DNA of 64,000 nt from Cristatella mucedo. Taxonomy: Eukaryota > Bryozoa > Phylactolaemata > Cristatellidae. This document shows, in pieces, positions 23,689-64,000 of this stretch; position 1 is the stretch's first letter, and every line of letters begins with the position of its first letter. The position numbers and the translations under genes are program-made. The stretch spans positions 962,001 to 1,026,000 of the forward strand of contig WPIO01000097.1 in the NCBI GenBank assembly GCA_009760855.2. Direction: 5' to 3'. Below the pieces are notes generated by a model that saw only the letters and a program-made list of their open reading frames with translations, was not told the origin of the DNA and made no database searches.

Positions 23689-25552
23689 CGTTGCAGCGTA
23701 ATGAGCTGCAAAAAAGAGCCTCGTCCGCCAAAATTCCGAAATATCAATAATGAGTGGAAAACTCAGCTCTACCTCCAGATAGCCACACTTTCATAACTTA
23801 CTGTTACAGTTGGACTTTAGTGACTTCTCCTTTGCCGCAAACAAAGCGCACGTAACGAGACAGCACGGCAGCAGTAAAGAGTTAACTCTTCTTCTTCAAA
23901 CCTAAATCAAATCTTCTATCGACCTCGTCTTTAATTCCCATCAACTCAAAATCATAGCAAGTCTAGTAAAACAAGTTTGTTAATGCACAGCAGACTATTC
24001 GATAGCCACAGAGGGGCGTGCGTGCACAGCAACTGCCACAGCATACAGCTCCCGTGAAACTCGAATCCCAAAGTACAACTGATACCGTCTAAACAGAGAC
24101 TGTGATATGTCCGCTTCTTAATCATTACAATTCCGGAAACTTTAATATTCTCAAGTATTTTCATAATCTGTTTTGGCATGCACTCGGTTCAGGATTGAGG
24201 CTGTGGACCGCACCCACTAACAGAACATAGACGAGCGCTGGATTGGGCTGGACTCGGCCGACTTACTTTCGTTTCGAAACTCTATTAAGATACTAATCTT
24301 TATTAAATTTTGAGTGCATCAAATTAAAGTACCAACGGTCTCTAAAAATAAGGCAACTCACAAGATGCGGGGAGTCTCCGTAATGTTGTTTCACGGCGTT
24401 GATCGGTATGAGCCAAATGACTACCAGGGTGGACTACTCACAACACCGGAAGCACGGGGGCTGTGATTATTTACACCTTCGGCGCCGAAGACCTATTGAC
24501 CGGCGGCTGCCCGCAGTCGCGGGGAGCGGCTAATGTAGCCACGCGTACGAAGACTTGTGCCCTTCGCGCGAGGTCAGTATTATCTCGGTTCGGCTTGATG
24601 GCCTAATATTGGTGCTTTCTATACGTAGCGTTTCCGTTCGCTCCTCCGGGTCTGGCGAGACCACGCGTCGCAGCGCTTGTCGCCGACTACTCGTTCGACC
24701 AGTCTAGATATTGCCGGGCTGGGAATTTACAGAAGAATGCGTGTCATAATTTTATGTAAATTGTATACGCTGTTGACGTTACCAGTCGTCTCGCAGCTGC
24801 GGGTGCTTTATATGCGGAGCCTGTTGAGTATGCTGTTTCCTCAGCCGTCGGCGCTTTCCCGCTCGCTGATGAGTTTGGCAACGTCAGCCCCTCTCCAGCG
24901 CTCCTCGCGAATGATGTTGACTGCTCCTCTATTCCGCACTCGCGTTTTCTGCGCTGTCAACCGTGGCGCAGGGCTACTGGCGTATGTCGGTTTCTTTAAG
25001 CTCGTTATCGTTTTGCAGTTCGCTCTGCAGAAGTGAAATGCCTAGCCATCTAATTCCCGGCTTTTGCCCAAAGCCGCTGTTGAAAATGCTACCATTCCGG
25101 CTACGTGACTCCGCACTGATGCTCCCCCATTCTGAGCCACGGCGCTGTGGAAACGCCGTGCAGCATCCTTGCTGATTCGTGTGCGGAGGCGTGGCATCCT
25201 TGCCGATCTGGAAGCTCTGTTTGATGCACTTGCCAGTGGCTGCCTGCCGTCACTGAGAGCCCTGTCGGATTGGCCGCATGCACTTGCAAGTGCGTGTAGT
25301 ACGATTTCAGATGTTTACTCTTCCCACGCTCAGTCGGTCATCGTAATGCTGTGGATTTTGCTTCCCGAACGGGAATGATGAGCTACTCCGCGAATTCCCG
25401 ATCGTCGGACCAACTTTGCTAAATGACTGACCAGCAGAAAGTGGTATGAGGTGAGCCGCAGCAGCTAAGTCAGCCCAACCAACCGTGCTCGAGCAGTCAG
25501 CAAGCCATTGGCCAGCGCAATGTCATCGCCAAGGACCTTCGCTCGTGTTGCT

Positions 25553-25565
25553 GTTGCCTTGCAAC
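25553..25565 (+). promoter_or_regulatory. X-box-like (RFX) site upstream of NPHP3
   Basis: GTTGCCTTGCAAC is an imperfect palindrome that matches 11 of 12 specified positions of the RFX X-box consensus (two six-base half-sites, spacer 1). It lies 744 bp before the NPHP3 ATG. RFX factors control many ciliary genes, so the location is suggestive. A 13-bp match can occur by chance. Confidence 0.3.
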
Positions 25566-25669
25566 GAGACTGGCTGTGTGGCTCTCACGTTGACTGCCGT
25601 GGCTTCTCTTACCAACTTGTCAACCGCGTTTGGCTATTCGCTTCCCGTGGGTATTGGTATGCTTCGATA

Positions 25670-25848
25670 AGCTGGCACTCTAGGTAAGGCGGTTGCTTTC
25701 ACGACCTCGGTCCCGAGGTCGTGGGTTCGATTCCTGCTGTGGGCGATCCCTTATCGCCACTGCAAGCGGTGGGGATAGCCGTAAAGGCTCTTCTGTCGCT
25801 ATTTAAAAAGAGGCTGTTAAATCAGCTAGGATTTATTTATTTAAGCTG
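25670..25848 (+). mobile_element. tRNA-headed SINE, family B
   Basis: A B-box GTGGGTTCGATTCCTG is preceded by a palindromic CACGACCTCGG/CCGAGGTCGTG. A core GGGCGATCCCTTATCGCCAC and a 3' part ending GCTGTTAAATCAGCTAGG follow. It lies about 460 bp upstream of the NPHP3 start. Confidence 0.75.
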
Positions 25849-26308
25849 CATGATCAGCCTGTCCGACCTGTTTGTGTGCCACTTCAGACTGTGGCTTAGC
25901 TATTAATTCCTCTTGTCAGAAGTGAACATATATAGTAAAGAATGTAAGAGCATTGCTGTGCGGCTCGATTGCCACTTCTTTTGCCTGCACCCAAGGCAGC
26001 CCATGTCCAGTGGTACAGTCTATCGTCGTCCTGAGAGGCTGACGTTCGATTTGCAGTGTGCCTGCCCAGTGTCCTCAAATTGCTGGTATCGTCTGCAAGC
26101 TGGCCAGTGGCTTAGGCTCGGCACCGGCAACTCCTGCACCTGCTGCTCATTTGATGCACGCCCGAGACTGTGCAATATCAAGTGCTCTGGGGCACGTGAC
26201 AGGCAGTGCACTTCTTTCCGTGCACCGTGCTTGGTCATCACCGACGGACCGTGGGCTTGGTGACGAGACTAGTTTACGAGTTCATGCAAATATGCAGGCG
26301 CTTGTAGA
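25849..26308 (+). other. NPHP3 upstream region / likely 5' UTR
   Basis: This is 460 bp between a family-B SINE and the NPHP3 ATG. No TATA box is evident. The promoter must lie here or across the SINE. The nearest ciliary-type motif is the X-box-like site at 25553. Confidence 0.4.
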
Positions 26309-56117
<29,809 letters not shown>

Positions 56118-58177
56118 GGTCAAGACTGTAGGCAACAGTGCCTCTAAGGTACTTTGATCTTTCTAGTTTCCAATACTTTCTTTGAGTCGCATTGAATCTG
56201 CTAGCCTATCTAAGAGATTTTTTGTTGTGTAGTTGCTTCAAGCTGTCTGCTCAAGAGAATTGGACATATTGTGCCACTAAAACTCGTGAGCAGTATGCCC
56301 CACGTGGTACGTCTGTCTGAGGCTGGCTGTCTTAGCTGGTTGCCTTCAGTTGTGTACTCTACTTTAACAAGCTTTAGTAGCTGTTTTTTGAGGTCGTATT
56401 GGTTATTGTTGGCTGGCAAACTCGATGTTATTATGAGCTAAATGAAACGAATACATCTATGTATTTTTCAGAGATGTACGGTTAAATTTGTACTCCCTAT
56501 TCTCTATGCATTGATGGATGCCCTGTGACAGAAATACATTTCGCGGCTTTGAAACTGCATATCGTATTATGGCACAGTTGCTCCCAGTGTTATCTTTGAA
56601 ACTAGCAATTGTTCTTGTCGCTGTTAACTTGTAAATCGCAATTTTACTGTGGATCAAATTATGAGCACGTGCCACTGCTATCTCTGACGGCCTGCCAAGA
56701 GAACTCCAATGCATCCACCAGGATTTGTTAAGCCTAGTTGTGACGATGATTATAGGGCCAGTTCATGGAAGGAGGGTATCTTCGAGGAACGACGTCGAAG
56801 GCCCACGAAGCAAAATAGACTTCCTTCTTGTAAGACTCTCTGACCTGCCCAAGGACTTTGGCCCAGATGCAGGCTCAGGACTACTGCTCTGGGTCAATGT
56901 TGCTGGCCACTAATCTGCCACCAGTCGTGTCTCCCTTTGAGCAGTTTCTGCAAGGCCAGATCAGCCGGCTTCTTCCAAATTTGCTGTCAATTATGCAACT
57001 ACAGTCCACAAAGCTTTGATGAAGTGGGTGTCATACTGGAGAGTTTTGTATGGCTCACTCCAAACCTAAGGGGCTTTCAGCACACATAGGGAATAGATTT
57101 CATCTCATACAACAAAGAATTGGGAACCTTAAACATAGCTGGGTCAAAAGGACACTGAAGGATGGCAAGTATCGTGGAAGTATCAGTATATGAAGGCTAA
57201 AACGGTAGGGCCAGGTCGGCGTCAGGAAAACGTCATCGCTGCGAAAGAATTGTTGGAGTTCCACAGTAAAGTAAAAAGCTTCAACATGTTAATTGAAAAA
57301 GGGGACAGTCTATTTATTGACCTTTGAGAACGTAGGGGGTGATGCTGAAACTGCTGCAGCAGTTCGGCTAGTAATAGAGCCGCCCGTGGCAGGCCTTGAA
57401 GGTCAAAGTGGCTGATCATGCCGGAGCCACCGTAGGCTCATTGGAAAAGGAGGCAAATTACTGAATTTCTTAGATAATCTTCTGGCTATATGTAGCACCA
57501 ACTGTAGAGGCTTGTTGATTTTACAACGATCTATTTGCGATTTTGATTTTGTACACTGTACACAAGAAAAGTGTTAAATGGAGGTGTTTTGCTCCAATGA
57601 CGAGTAAAATGTTGACATGCAGCATGTGTACTGTGTAAGCATGCGTATGTATTTTATGTAATCAATTAAAGGTCAGCGATATTTGTATAGCAGCTTTAAG
57701 ATCGGTAACACAGTTTACCCTGGACATTAAATACTAGAGCATAACCTACGAAAAACGGTCTTGAGTCAAGGCTTTGCCTTGACAGGCGAATCCTAAACAC
57801 CGAATTTTCATCGGCTTGAGACAGTAGCTCCGAAGGCACTGAAGATATAGCCCAGTGATACTAGCCAAAAATGTACCACATTCGGCCGGTCCCTTCAACT
57901 AATGTAAAAGAAGAGACTAAACGTAGCAGGATCGATGCTCCCTTGTAGCCTGAGACTTATTCTGTTGGCTGGGTATAAAATACTTTAAGGTACTGCTAAA
58001 TCTGCTTAGGCTTTAAATGCACCGTATTAAATTTATTAAATTTTAATTTTAATTAATGTTATTAATTTTTATTTATTAATTATTAACCGTATTAAATGCA
58101 GCCGATTGAGGTTTCATTCGTAAAGCATGTATGCAAGTGGTCGACGTTGGAGTACCTTGCTGACCCAGAAGCTCAGA
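56118..58177 (+). other. NPHP3 3' UTR and downstream
   Basis: No TPR-like frame is present, although the upstream protein stops early. ATTAAA occurs at about 57665 and 57726. A 62-codon plus-strand frame at 56725-56913 is unrecognised. Confidence 0.5.
57018..57145. repeat. Interspersed repeat C, copy 3 (degraded)
   Basis: GTGGGTGTCATACTGGAGAG, TTTTGTATGGCTCACTCCA and CAACAAAGAATTGGGAACC follow the order of copy 2. It lies about 900 bp after the NPHP3 stop. Confidence 0.6.
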
Positions 58178-58355
58178 AACCAAGTACTTAAAAAATAGAT
58201 TAGCTGATTCAACAGCCTCCTTTGAATTTCAGTGAAAAATACTTACCGGCTATCACCGCCACTTGGAATATGCAAAACAGATTGCCCACTGCAGGACGCG
58301 AACCCACAACCAGGGTTTCGTGGAGGGAGCACCTTACTCTTGGGCTAAGACCCAG
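58178..58355 (-). mobile_element. tRNA-headed SINE, family B
   Basis: The minus strand shows TCTTAGCCCAAGAGTAAGG (A-box), GTGGGTTCGCGTCCTG (B-box), CAAGTGGCGGTGATAGCCG and GCTGTTGAATCAGCTAAT. Confidence 0.76.
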
Positions 58356-59232
58356 GGCTACATATCGATGCCGATTAAATATCTCCTAACTCGGTTGCTT
58401 CTGTTTAAACGCACAGCATTAGCATGGCGGCTGATAGGTCTGGTATGTGTCTTAGTGCTATTACTTTCGATATCTTGTCTCGCCCTAAATTTTTTTAGGA
58501 TAGCATTTTTATCGCAATAAATCCTGTCGAGTGGATAAAATGTAAGCTCGCGGTATGCTGAGGACAGGCTTGGCTAATGTTCTCTACTGAAGTGGTTTCT
58601 AACTGCCACTATGCCGACATGCTTTCAGATGTTGATAGTACCATTATACACGTGTGAGAACTAGGGTTCGCTGCCTGAAAGTACCGGCTATCAGTTTGCC
58701 TCGGAACCAAAGCCATAGCCAGGATTGCGCCAAGGAGGCCGCCAGACCGCGGCTTTGCTTGGGATGACTGTATAGCGGCTTGGCCTTCCTACGAAACCCT
58801 TGAAGTGGGCCCGTCGAGCTACCAGGGACAGCATTTCCCTGGGGCTCGCGATGCTTTGCATACTAAAAAATTAAATTAGCGCTGCATGTTGCGTACATTC
58901 GAACGTCCGTCGTAGAGGCAGCTCCGGAGAGAAGAGAAAGTGAGTGAGAAGGAAGGAGAGCGTGCGTACAGGTGCCGGTGCACAAGCAGAAAGTTCTTTT
59001 CTGCAGGACTAGCGGGTCACGCGACCAAGGTGACCCATTGCAATTAAATCCAGCTTAGTCAGCCGATACTGTTCAACTGCAGCGCCTAATGCGGCGGTAC
59101 TCGACGCGCCCGTTGGCCAGGCGGAGTGGTCTGAGTCCGGCTGGGGCTGAAGAACATTGCGGGCGTGGCCACGCCCACTTTCAGTCCAGTATATTTCTAC
59201 GGCGCTCGCACTCGGGTAGGCCAGCTATAAGG

Positions 59233-59252
59233 CCCCCCCCCCCCCCCCCCCC
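59233..59252 (+). repeat. C20 homopolymer
   Basis: Twenty consecutive C. Its exact length may be a sequencing artefact. Confidence 0.9.
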
Positions 59253-59746
59253 GCAGCACTCCTGCCTCACCCCCTATATCTTCAAAGCTTTGGCCATTAA
59301 GACTCATTAAAGGGCCATAACTTGGTCACATCACGATCAACAAAGCCATAAATGCCAACGGGCCATACACGGGCCATGTCGCGATAGGCTGTTATAAATG
59401 CCATCAGGCCATAGACCGGCCACAAAACTCGAAGACCACTTAGTCAGCCAGCTGTTTTGCCAGTCTTACGGTCATAATTGTTTCGAACTACGTGCTAATC
59501 ACTTTGCGCTTAAATAGAGGCAGAGCTTGAGACTCGGCTTCTAGATCTAGTGACTTTCGGGTATTCACTAATTGGTTCGGTTGCAGCTAATTATTTCCCG
59601 CCGCCGTTAGTCAATGCGCTGCATTGGCTAACAGAGTAGGGACTGTAGGCAGATGCAACCGTGGCACTCGGTAAGCTCAATCGAGAAAAATCGTCAATCC
59701 CTGGCACTTGCTGCTCACCAACTCCTCGACCAGAGTCCAGTATAAA

Positions 59747-60012
<266 letters not shown>

Positions 60013-60234
60013 ACGCTCGGTGGACACTTTCAAAAACCTGGACCACGCACAAAGCTCTCGCGTCTTCGCCTCGATACTCGTCACTTAACGCTCAGCGACG
60101 AGACATGTTACAATCGCCAATGCTTTCGCAAATTGGAGCTAAGCTTACGTAAGACCCAGAGCGCAAGCAGGATTTTACCAAGAAAGAAGTAGTCCGGTAG
60201 AGGAAGCTGACTACGTGGGAGACCTACCTGATCG

Positions 60235-60335
60235 GTTTAAGGAGGCGATGACCGTACCGGCTGGGATTTAACCCAGGGCCAGCGATAAGCTTCTCGCATT
60301 TCGCGAGCCAGACCGTGAATTCAGGTCATGCAGCA
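60235..60335 (-). mobile_element. tRNA-like SINE head, unassigned
   Basis: The minus strand reads GTCTGGCTCGCGAAATGCG, then CCTGGGTTAAATCCCAGC, an A-box/B-box pair at tRNA-like spacing. No family A or B body follows clearly. Confidence 0.45.
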
Positions 60336-60839
60336 GGCGATTCTTTACTGCCCACCGCTGCCAGCGGAGAGAAAGAGTTGCCGGCTGAAAGGACGAACGG
60401 AGATGGCTAGGGAAGCTGCTAAATCTGCCGTTCAAGGCTCCATCGGCAAAAATTAAGTCCTTTAAGACGCTTTTTCTGTTGGCCGATAGCCCTTCCTGGG
60501 TGGCTACCAGTCTTTGAGAGCGGTTCCAGAAGCTTTTCGGGCGACGCACATTCGGCGCAAAGATTAAGGCGCTTCCTGGCAGGTAATCAGCCATTTTTTA
60601 TCATATATATACCTAATGAGGATGCCAATGCTGAGGCGAGCGCGTTTAGAGTCAGTTTTCGGAGGGGCTATACTTATTTTTAAGGGATAAATCGTATTTA
60701 TTTTTAGATGAGCTGCAGATTGTATTTTTTATACACATCCCGGCTGGAAAATCCCGGATGGCAAATGAGGAAGAACAATTTTACTAGGGGCTAAGCAGAT
60801 TTTATGGGCTTCACACCTCCGGCTCGATACCGCGCTGGT

Positions 60840-60995
60840 TTGGCCCAGTAAATAAAATACTCGCCTCGGACCAAGGTCAAGGTGAATGCATTTGATTACC
60901 AAGGTCGTGGGCTCGAGCCCCGTGGCATATGTGAAGCGCCCGAATAGAGACCAAGTACTCTTAAGGCACGAAACAAATAAATCGTATTTTATTTA
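60840..60995 (+). mobile_element. tRNA-headed SINE with L2-like tail (family A)
   Basis: TTTGGCCCAGTAAATAAAAT (A-box) and GTGGGCTCGAGCCCCG (B-box) are followed by ATATGTGAAGCGCCCGAATA, then ACTCTTAAGGCACG and an ATAAAT-rich tail. Confidence 0.78.
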
Positions 60996-60999
60996 TTCT

Positions 61000-63900
61000 C
61001 TGTTTCTCCAGAGAGAGGCATCCGATATTTTCACTAGCCTATCCCCGTAAAAAAATTCTCACAGAATACTATAAGTTGGCTCACGGTTCGCCTGTGTCCA
61101 CTAACCTAACTGGTGACCCCCACTACTGACGAGCAATCGTGAAGGTCTTTCCTAATCTAGCAAAATCTTCAAAGGAGGAAAGCAGAAAAATATTCCAAAA
61201 TAGCTTTCATTAACTTTCACTTAAGAAATTTCAATTCCAAATTATAATTAAAATTCAATTTTCTGTATCATCTATGGAAGTGCCTTTTTCAATTCGCGTT
61301 TATATATAGAAATTGCTTGGGCTGTATTTCCATCGGTCAGCGCCGGCTAGTAAATCAACAGTGACGTCCTTTTACGGGACGGATATCCAAAAATTAAACA
61401 AATTGATGGGCTTAAAGAGTCTTTCGTGTTAAGTAACCCTCGGGGCGCAGCTCTGGGTCTAAAAATGGGTGTACAGTCTCTTTTTAGACACGCGATTAAA
61501 AAGGCTTTAGGGCAGAACTCGTACCACGAGGATAGTCAGCCATTCCAAAAGTGAGGCGTAGCTATTTGTTAAAGCTGCTCACGAGCCGATCTTACCGGTG
61601 CTTCTCAAGAATGCAGAAACGATGTCTGACTTTAAAAAGACGCCTTTATTTTTTAAGATGCTACAGAGTTTTCTTTTACCTAGAATGGGCTAAAAAAGGT
61701 AGCCTGCCTCGGATGGCGCACCTTTTTCCAGGGGGAAACAGCGTAGCTAGAATGACGCGAAAGACGCATTTCTTGAGGTGCCCAGTTTTGAAGCTGGTCC
61801 CTCGGTAAAATAAGGTAGAAAGTTCAAGCTTTCGGGCTAAGAGATTGTAAGGAAATAAACTTTTTAAATCAACTCAGTAGTCTATCAAACAGCGATAACC
61901 TTACCGGTACTATCCGCAGCAAGTCGTCTAAAGATATTACTACCCTGGCGTTCAGGTCGTTCATGGCTGTTCCCAGCGAAGGACCGCAGTGAGGCCGAAT
62001 TAGCAGCATAATCTATAAAGCCTCTGACACCCTCCCAAAAGCCCCACCGCTGGTCATCGTGATCGCATGAAGAAGGCCTCAAAAGTTTTTAATGTTATAT
62101 TTGCGAATGTATAGTATCAAATAGCAGCACGATTGGCCTTTAGAGTATGCAATTTCGAGGCTGAGACTATAGATGCTTTTTTGGCAGGGAAAACCACTTT
62201 TTTTTTCGTTAGACGCGACCATGGGGACCGTCGGAGTGGCGCGCCTACAGCACTCGCATGCAATGTCGGATTCCAAAATGACGTCTAGCATTATTTTAAG
62301 GACAACCATATTTTTCTACAGATTTCCTAATATTTAATCCATTTTTTGGATACATTTTTAGAGCCCGGCCAAGTAGCGCAAATGGCGAGGAGTTTCTACT
62401 TAGTTGAGCGAAAGAGCTACATGCTACGGAGCTGCGGCTGTTCAAACTTTTATTAGAGTTAAGCTATAAAGTTAATAATAACCAACGATAATAATTGATT
62501 TTTATCTGGATAAAGATCATTTCAAGATATATTTCGAATGAAGTGTCTTGACCTGGTTACAAGCTTCTCAAGGTTGCGGTTTAATCCCCATACACAATTT
62601 CCTGGCCACATCCTTGGCCGCCGCATCTCGAAACCGGAGCCCCAAGGATGTCTCGATCCCGGAAATTCCATGATGTGAGCACCGTATCCCTGAGCTAAGA
62701 GGCAGCTGATGAATGCCGATCGACCTGTGAAATCCAGCTGCAGTGCTCGACTCCTGTATCCACGAATCGGGGTCGAGGATTCGCCGAGCTAACCGCTCAT
62801 CCAGCATTTCGGCCTATGCACACCGTTGCGGCCGCTGTTGGCTTTAGAAAAAACCGCTTGTTAAAGATGCTGAAAGAGTAACGAACATTTAATCGAAGGC
62901 GGAACGAATGGTTCGTGCCCTCCAGCACGCTGGGGTTTACCGTAATCGCATCTGGCAGAAGTGCTTGAACAGGAGTGGCCACTATTTTCTACGGCTCCCT
63001 GGGTAGGGTAGCAACAGTAATATGTTGCGAAGTATTTGGATAAATCAGACATATTAAATTAAAATACTTTTCCAGATAGTAAAATAAAAGCGGCTGACTG
63101 CACAAAGCACAACGCTCTTGCCGTCTCAAGTAGCGCATTCCGCATCGCGTCCCGGTAGCGCACTGGTATATATCTATGGAGAACGAGCTGTCGCAGACCC
63201 ACGCTCACATTAATCTTACTTTTTGAGAAAGAAGATAATTTTTTCGAAATAAATATACAAGATTATTTGATGAGATCTCAAGAGTAAAAAATAAACAGAA
63301 TCTAGGCGCCGCTTGATGAGGGGCGTGGTATCCTTAAAGGTCACAACCCGTGTCAAAATCAGCCATCTTGCCATATCTTCCTGCGTGTTCGCAGAGCTCG
63401 GTGGTCGGTGAGGCTCGCTCCGGCTTCCCAATTTCGGTAAGTACGCCGCGCGCCGCTGCCCGCTATTACCAAAGTACATTTGACGGGACTGTTAGCGAAT
63501 AGTAGCTTGCGGTGCACAGTTCCTGCGCCTGACGCTTTCTGATCGCGGCGCCGCTACTGCGGTGGCTGCACCAGCAGTGCTCGGTGTTTAGCTGAGATGG
63601 CCGGTGCTTTAGCTTGGCCCTTTCTGTTAGCCAGTGCATTAGCTTGGCCTTTTCTGCTCTATGTCTGAGATAGTTTGCACTTTTATATGAGAGTTACCCC
63701 CAGCCTTGTTTGGTTCCGTCCACCGTACGCAAGACCTTCGCTCTTTGCCGCGGGCTGCTGTTCACGGCAGTCACGAGGCCTTCTGTAGCCTGATTCGGCT
63801 GCGGCGTCCGAATTCCCGCTTTCAGCGACGTAGTCTCTCCTTTCAGACGACAGACATCATCTAGCGGTATTTATTAGATGCCCTGCGCGAGCTGTGCATG

Positions 63901-64000
63901 GTTATTTCCACAACAGCGATGCAGATCATTTGCTGGCTAATGCACGCCAGTCGCCACTGTCTAACTGTCTAGTAATCGGCTTGTCTCCCTTTGTAGCTGC
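61000..64000. other. Intergenic, no gene seen
   Basis: Besides the tRNA-like heads at 62.57-62.81 kb I see no coding exon or repeat match. Frames are short on both strands. Confidence 0.5.
62570..62810 (-). mobile_element. Two tRNA-like SINE heads, degenerate
   Basis: On the minus strand a head-like stretch (GATGAGCGGTTAGCTCGGCG at about 62800) is followed by a second (CTCTTAGCTCAGGGATACGG, then GGGATCGAGACATCC at about 62660). This could be a dimeric SINE or two adjacent insertions. Confidence 0.45.

Larger units (their letters stand above)
23478..25669. other. Intergenic, GC-rich parts, no gene seen
   Basis: A stop-free, Ala- and Ser-rich stretch on the plus strand at about 24780-25000 is not recognisable. 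No repeat boundaries are clear apart from the inverted repeat at 23663. Confidence 0.5.

Noticed and set aside
24677-25036. 119-codon frame near 24.8 kb
   Set aside because: All frames in this GC-rich stretch are fairly open, so openness alone is not evidence. No motif was recognised.
60235-62810. Functional tRNA genes
   Set aside because: A/B-box-like segments exist, but the acceptor stems do not pair and the bodies are degenerate. They are better explained as SINE heads.

Overview
This window looks like nuclear genomic DNA from an invertebrate animal. The genes are split by GT-AG introns of about 80 bp to 5 kb. There are many 5'-truncated L2-like non-LTR retrotransposons, tRNA-derived SINEs and long microsatellites, and no operons or bacterial gene signals. 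Two conserved animal genes can be rebuilt exon by exon from the sequence. I cannot name the species. A ciliary NPHP3 orthologue argues for an animal with cilia, and the repeat content does not narrow it further.

Layout. 1-4.7 kb is repeat-rich intergenic DNA with two L2 fragments and a 15-bp palindrome. 4701-14973 on the minus strand is a complete inositol monophosphatase gene. It has 8 coding exons whose phases all join, giving 275 aa, with the metal-binding residues intact. Its introns hold antisense L2 pieces, a SINE, a CA repeat and a small plus-strand ORF. 15.3-26.3 kb is intergenic: three L2 copies lie at its left edge and degenerate tails elsewhere, and no convincing gene was found. 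26309-56117 on the plus strand is a nephrocystin-3 (NPHP3) orthologue. Nineteen coding exons join in phase to 1134 aa: a myristoylation-type N-terminus, a coiled coil, a P-loop NTPase, a linker and only three recognisable TPR units before the stop. Its introns carry most of the L2 copies, nearly all in the sense direction. They include the most complete element (about 36.97-40.37 kb, endonuclease plus reverse transcriptase, degenerate) and a (CTG)40 tract 28 bp after a splice donor. 56.1-64 kb is intergenic, with SINEs, a C20 tract, a 125-bp AT repeat and no recognisable gene.

Function. Inositol monophosphatase acts in cytosolic inositol recycling. NPHP3 is a structural and signalling protein of the ciliary inversin compartment. 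Nothing in the sequence links the two beyond adjacency in divergent orientation. The mobile elements do form a coherent set. The L2-like LINE ends in a short hairpin followed by ATT repeats. A tRNA-headed SINE family in the same window ends in almost the same sequence, as expected if that SINE is copied by the LINE machinery. A second tRNA-SINE family with an unrelated core is also present; one copy is nested inside an L2 copy.

Limits. Exon calls rest on reading frame, splice sites, phase and remembered family similarity. No alignment or transcript data were available. Repeat boundaries are approximate.
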